The notes below the pieces were generated by a model, which saw only the letters and a program-made list of their open reading frames with translations, was not told where the DNA came from and did not search any database. This document shows positions 54,361-56,768 of a stretch of 56,768 nt of DNA, piece after piece. Origin of the DNA: Zoogloea sp. (lineage in GTDB: Bacteria > Pseudomonadota > Gammaproteobacteria > Burkholderiales > Rhodocyclaceae). The stretch's first letter is position 1; each line of letters begins with the position of its first letter. The translations under genes and the position numbers were made by a program. The DNA is taken from the NCBI GenBank assembly GCA_009026175.1, contig WBTZ01000011.1:1-56768 (forward strand), given 5' to 3'.

Positions 54361-54462
54361 GCCTGATTGGGGAGCTGAAGGTAAACGTGCCCGACCACTG
54401 CCGCCGCCCAGGGGACCAGCATCGAAAGTTGGAGGCAAATGCAGAACCCACACCACCAAGAT

Positions 54463-55281
54463 TCATGATGGATCCCCATCCGTCAGGAACCCATCCGGCG
54501 TGACGAGGGCTTCATGGGCTGCAGCCGCGGCGTCCCTTGCCCGCTTTGCCAACGCCTCCTGGTAACCTTGCCAGAAGATCACGATTTCGATGCGTTGGTT
54601 CGAGGCCAGATACCCCCAGTGCTTGAAACGCAGATCAATCAATGAAAAGAGTTCAGGGTAGAAGGGAGCCAGTTCGACTGTTTTCATCAACCCAGCTTGC
54701 AGGTCTAAATAGAGTTGCAAAGCCTGCTCGTGCAGCTCCTTAGAAGCGATTTCTTCTGACTGAGCCACGAGAAGCAAGGTCGTGACCAGCGCTTCAAAGT
54801 TGCACATCTCCCAGAGCTTTTGCTCGTCATCGCCCTCAAATGCCTTGAATCTCAGCTCCCGCTCGGTACCGCGAAGCTCAGCTTCAAACAAGAGGGCACG
54901 GACTTGCGGAGAAAGCGCCCTCATCTCGGCTTCAATGGCGCGACGATCAAGCCTCTCCCGCTTAAGCATTCGCCATATTGGACTGCGGAACCAGACGGCG
55001 GTTCCAGGGAAACGAGCTTCGGCTTGGTCAATGACGTTCCGCGTCCCAGGCTTGTCTCTGGGTACCTTTGAGCCCTTCTCGTAGGTATCCCATTTTCGCG
55101 GCCGCGCGACATCGGACTCCCGCTTTCGCACCAACTCGCCGTCCAGCGCCATCTCGATGGCGTACGCGGACGGTAAGCCCGACTGGAGCTTGACGGCGTG
55201 AAACCACATACGGGTTCGAAGTTGGTCGATGGGATCTGTCGGAGGCCGGCCACGGCCGCGGGGTTCCGCAAGCGGTTGCAT
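54463..55281 (-). CDS. Hypothetical protein
   Basis: 272 residues, largely helical, with a basic N-terminus (RGRGRPPTDPIDQLRTRMW). I do not recognise the family. The start resembles DNA-binding or mobile-element accessory proteins (the RPPTD stretch could be an AT-hook-like or unstructured arm), but this is weak. Confidence 0.55.
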   Translation of the reverse strand: MQPLAEPRGRGRPPTDPIDQLRTRMWFHAVKLQSGLPSAYAIEMALDGELVRKRESDVARPRKWDTYEKGSKVPRDKPGTRNVIDQAEARFPGTAVWFRSPIWRMLKRERLDRRAIEAEMRALSPQVRALLFEAELRGTERELRFKAFEGDDEQKLWEMCNFEALVTTLLLVAQSEEIASKELHEQALQLYLDLQAGLMKTVELAPFYPELFSLIDLRFKHWGYLASNQRIEIVIFWQGYQEALAKRARDAAAAAHEALVTPDGFLTDGDPS

Positions 55282-55384
55282 ATGATCTGTCTGGAGTACT
55301 AAAAATCAAATTATCGGAGCGGGTGGCGAAAAATGCGACAGAGATGAACACTGCGTGACATCACGTATCCGTAAACACTTGGTC

Positions 55385-55672
55385 ATGATGCCAACAACCA
55401 ACGATGGACTCGACGTCTGTGAGCTATTCCGAACACAGTTACGGGAGTCGCTGCTACATCTCCATGGGCCATTGATGGGTGGACCAGATCTAATGACTGC
55501 ATTGGGGCATAGATCTCCAGCCTCGCTCCGACAAGCGCGTCGCCGTGGACAAATCGGCATCGTTCTATTCACAGTGCCCAATCGTCGAGGGCTGTTTGCT
55601 TTGACACAAGATGTTGCCGACTGGTTAGCGCAGATGCGCACTCAGTGCGTCGGAAAGGATGGCATCCGCTAG
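55385..55672 (+). CDS. Hypothetical small protein, possible DNA-binding
   Basis: 95 residues from the ATG at 55385 (an in-frame GTG at 55355 would add 10). The middle GPDLMTALGHRSPASLRQAR looks like a helix-turn-helix, followed by VPNRRGLFALTQDVADWL, a pattern seen in small accessory regulators. It is divergent from the previous gene. No good ribosome site, so the start is uncertain. Confidence 0.5.
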   Translation: MMPTTNDGLDVCELFRTQLRESLLHLHGPLMGGPDLMTALGHRSPASLRQARRRGQIGIVLFTVPNRRGLFALTQDVADWLAQMRTQCVGKDGIR

Positions 55673-55710
55673 ACAATCCGATCACCACCGAATCCCCATC
55701 CTGAAACGCA

Positions 55711-55738
55711 AACGCCCGAGGAGGCTGCCTCGGGCGTT
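55711..55738. terminator. Strong hairpin, possible terminator
   Basis: AACGCCCGAGG-AGGCTG-CCTCGGGCGTT, an 11-bp perfect stem 38 bases after the small gene. No T-run follows on either strand, so factor-independent termination would be weak. Confidence 0.45.
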
Positions 55739-55904
55739 GCGCGCTACATACTACTTTTACAAGTCTCGCCGACTGTGAGGATAGTATCGGCTGCGCACGC
55801 CCCGTCGTCAAGGTCAGATATGCCTTTGACGAGCAGGTGTACGTGCGGGATGGCTTTGTCCTCGCCCGACCAGACCTGTCGGACGTTCTTTGAGGAATCC
55901 CGCC

Positions 55905-56645
55905 ATGCGGCTCCCAGTACGCCTGCAACGCGAAATCGCGCGTATGCATTTCTACGATCCCACTCAGTCCAATAGGGCCATTGCCTCTGGGCTTCAAGTA
56001 TCGCCCAACACCGTATCTGCGCTATGTTCAAAACTAAAGGCATCAGGCCTTGCCTGGAGCGACCTTCGTGATCTGGACGACGACGCATGGATAGAAGCTC
56101 TCAAGACCCAGAATCGTTCTATTGCGCAGCGGAAGCCCTCTCCCAACTGGGAGTGGGTTGATGAACAAATGCAGTTTCCCGATGCCACGCTGCAGCAAAT
56201 ATGGCAAGAATGGCGCGAACAGTGCCCGACCGGGATCGGCTTCACCCAGTTCTGCGAACAATACAAAGCGTGGAGCAAAAGCCGGCACATCGTCATGCGA
56301 CAAGTTCACGAGCCGGGGAGAAACCTGTTCGTCGACTTCGCAGGTAAGGTCATCGAGATCCGAGATCGGAACGGAGAGCCGTCAACCTATGCACAAATCT
56401 TTGTCGCATCGCTGGGCTATTCCAGTCTTACTTACATTCAAGCCGTTGCGTCCCAAAGCACCAACGACTGGATTAAATGTCACGTAGATTGCTTTGCTTA
56501 CCTTGGTGGCGCACCCGAGTGGGTCGTTCCCGACAATCTAAAAGCGGCCATTTTGCGCCGTGAGCGAGACGAGATTATCGTCAATCCGGCCTACAGAAAT
56601 TGTCTAAGCTACTACGACACAGCAGCAATGCCGACCGGTGTGTGA
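55905..56645 (+). pseudogene. istA: IS21-type transposase IstA, interrupted
   Basis: The start ATG has GAGGAA upstream. N-terminal helix-turn-helix (NRAIASGLQVSPNTVSALCS) and the first part of the integrase core: first Asp in NLFVDFAGK and second in WVVPDNLKAAI. It ends at YYDTAAMPTGV, where IstA proteins normally continue to the catalytic Glu and about 250 more residues. The break coincides with the left end of another IS. No IstB remains in the window. Confidence 0.8.
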
Positions 56646-56768
56646 GCTGCCCCCCGAATTTCGTCTTCCAACGTAGTCGTCGTACGATCGACACCACGAG
56701 AGGAAGAACGACATGAAACGCATCCCGAAGCAGGAATACACGGCCGAGTTCAAGGAGCAGGCCGTCAA
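56643..56768 (+). mobile_element. Left end of an IS3-type element, cut by the window end
   Basis: TGAGCTGCCCCCCGAATTTC starts at 56643 within the broken istA, a plausible left terminal repeat. The transposase start follows 70 bases later. Target duplication not determinable here. Confidence 0.65.
56713..56768 (+). CDS. IS3-family transposase OrfA, 3' end outside the window
   Basis: The ATG at 56713 follows AGGAAG. The visible part reads MKRIPKQEYTAEFKEQAVK, the typical N-terminal start of IS3-group OrfA helix-turn-helix proteins. Only 18 complete codons are in the window. Confidence 0.7.
   Translation, partial: MKRIPKQEYTAEFKEQAV

Overview
The window is GC-rich chromosomal DNA, most likely from a betaproteobacterium of the Rhodocyclales type (Azospira/Dechlorosoma/Thauera-like). 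This placement rests on the make-up of the chemotaxis operon, the B12-dependent ribonucleotide reductase and the codon bias, not on a marker gene. The two ends look like ordinary chromosome. The middle (about 17-40 kb) is a patchwork of mobile and defence-related DNA.

1-11.2 kb (+): a complete chemotaxis signalling operon. It holds a partial MCP, cheY, a STAS protein, cheA, a second MCP, cheW, a third MCP with a duplicated HAMP-like module, cheR, cheD and cheB. 11.2-16.7 kb (-): a secreted hypothetical protein, a translationally coupled zinc alcohol dehydrogenase/exported esterase pair, and nrdJ with its terminator and a candidate NrdR box.

17.3-23.7 kb: the early region of a Mu-like (transposable phage) element. 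It has a leftward Cro/CI-type repressor, an operator, a Ner-like protein, a second repressor paralogue, MuA-type transposase, MuB-type ATPase and a GemA-like protein. No head, tail or lysis genes follow. A zinc-finger gene with its own terminator (23.9-24.5 kb) sits behind it like a moron.

25-34 kb: a SLOG protein coupled to a ComF-like phosphoribosyltransferase protein. Next is a type I-G (formerly I-U) CRISPR-Cas effector operon (cas3, csb1, csb2) in which the Cas8-like subunit Csb3 appears fused to the C-terminus of Cas3. The array has ten repeats and eight spacers. No cas1, cas2 or cas4 is present. The oldest spacer encodes a peptide matching MuB, so the system has met relatives of the neighbouring Mu-like element.

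34-40.1 kb: a small XRE regulator with a divergent unknown gene, a HAD hydrolase, an orphan Xre/MbcA/ParS antitoxin, a truncated IS5-type remnant, and a coupled AAA+ ATPase/subtilisin-like protease pair.

40.2-54.3 kb: metal resistance. A tightly overlapping chromate operon (+) contains chrB, chrA, a Tat-type superoxide dismutase, a secreted protein, a stand-alone ChrB C-terminal domain and an MFS transporter. A CNNM/CorC-like protein follows. A Czc/Cus-type efflux operon (-) contains a CzcI-like protein, outer membrane factor, adaptor, RND pump and an EamA transporter with a histidine-rich tail. 54.4-56.8 kb: two hypothetical genes and an IS21-type istA interrupted by an IS3-type element that runs off the window.
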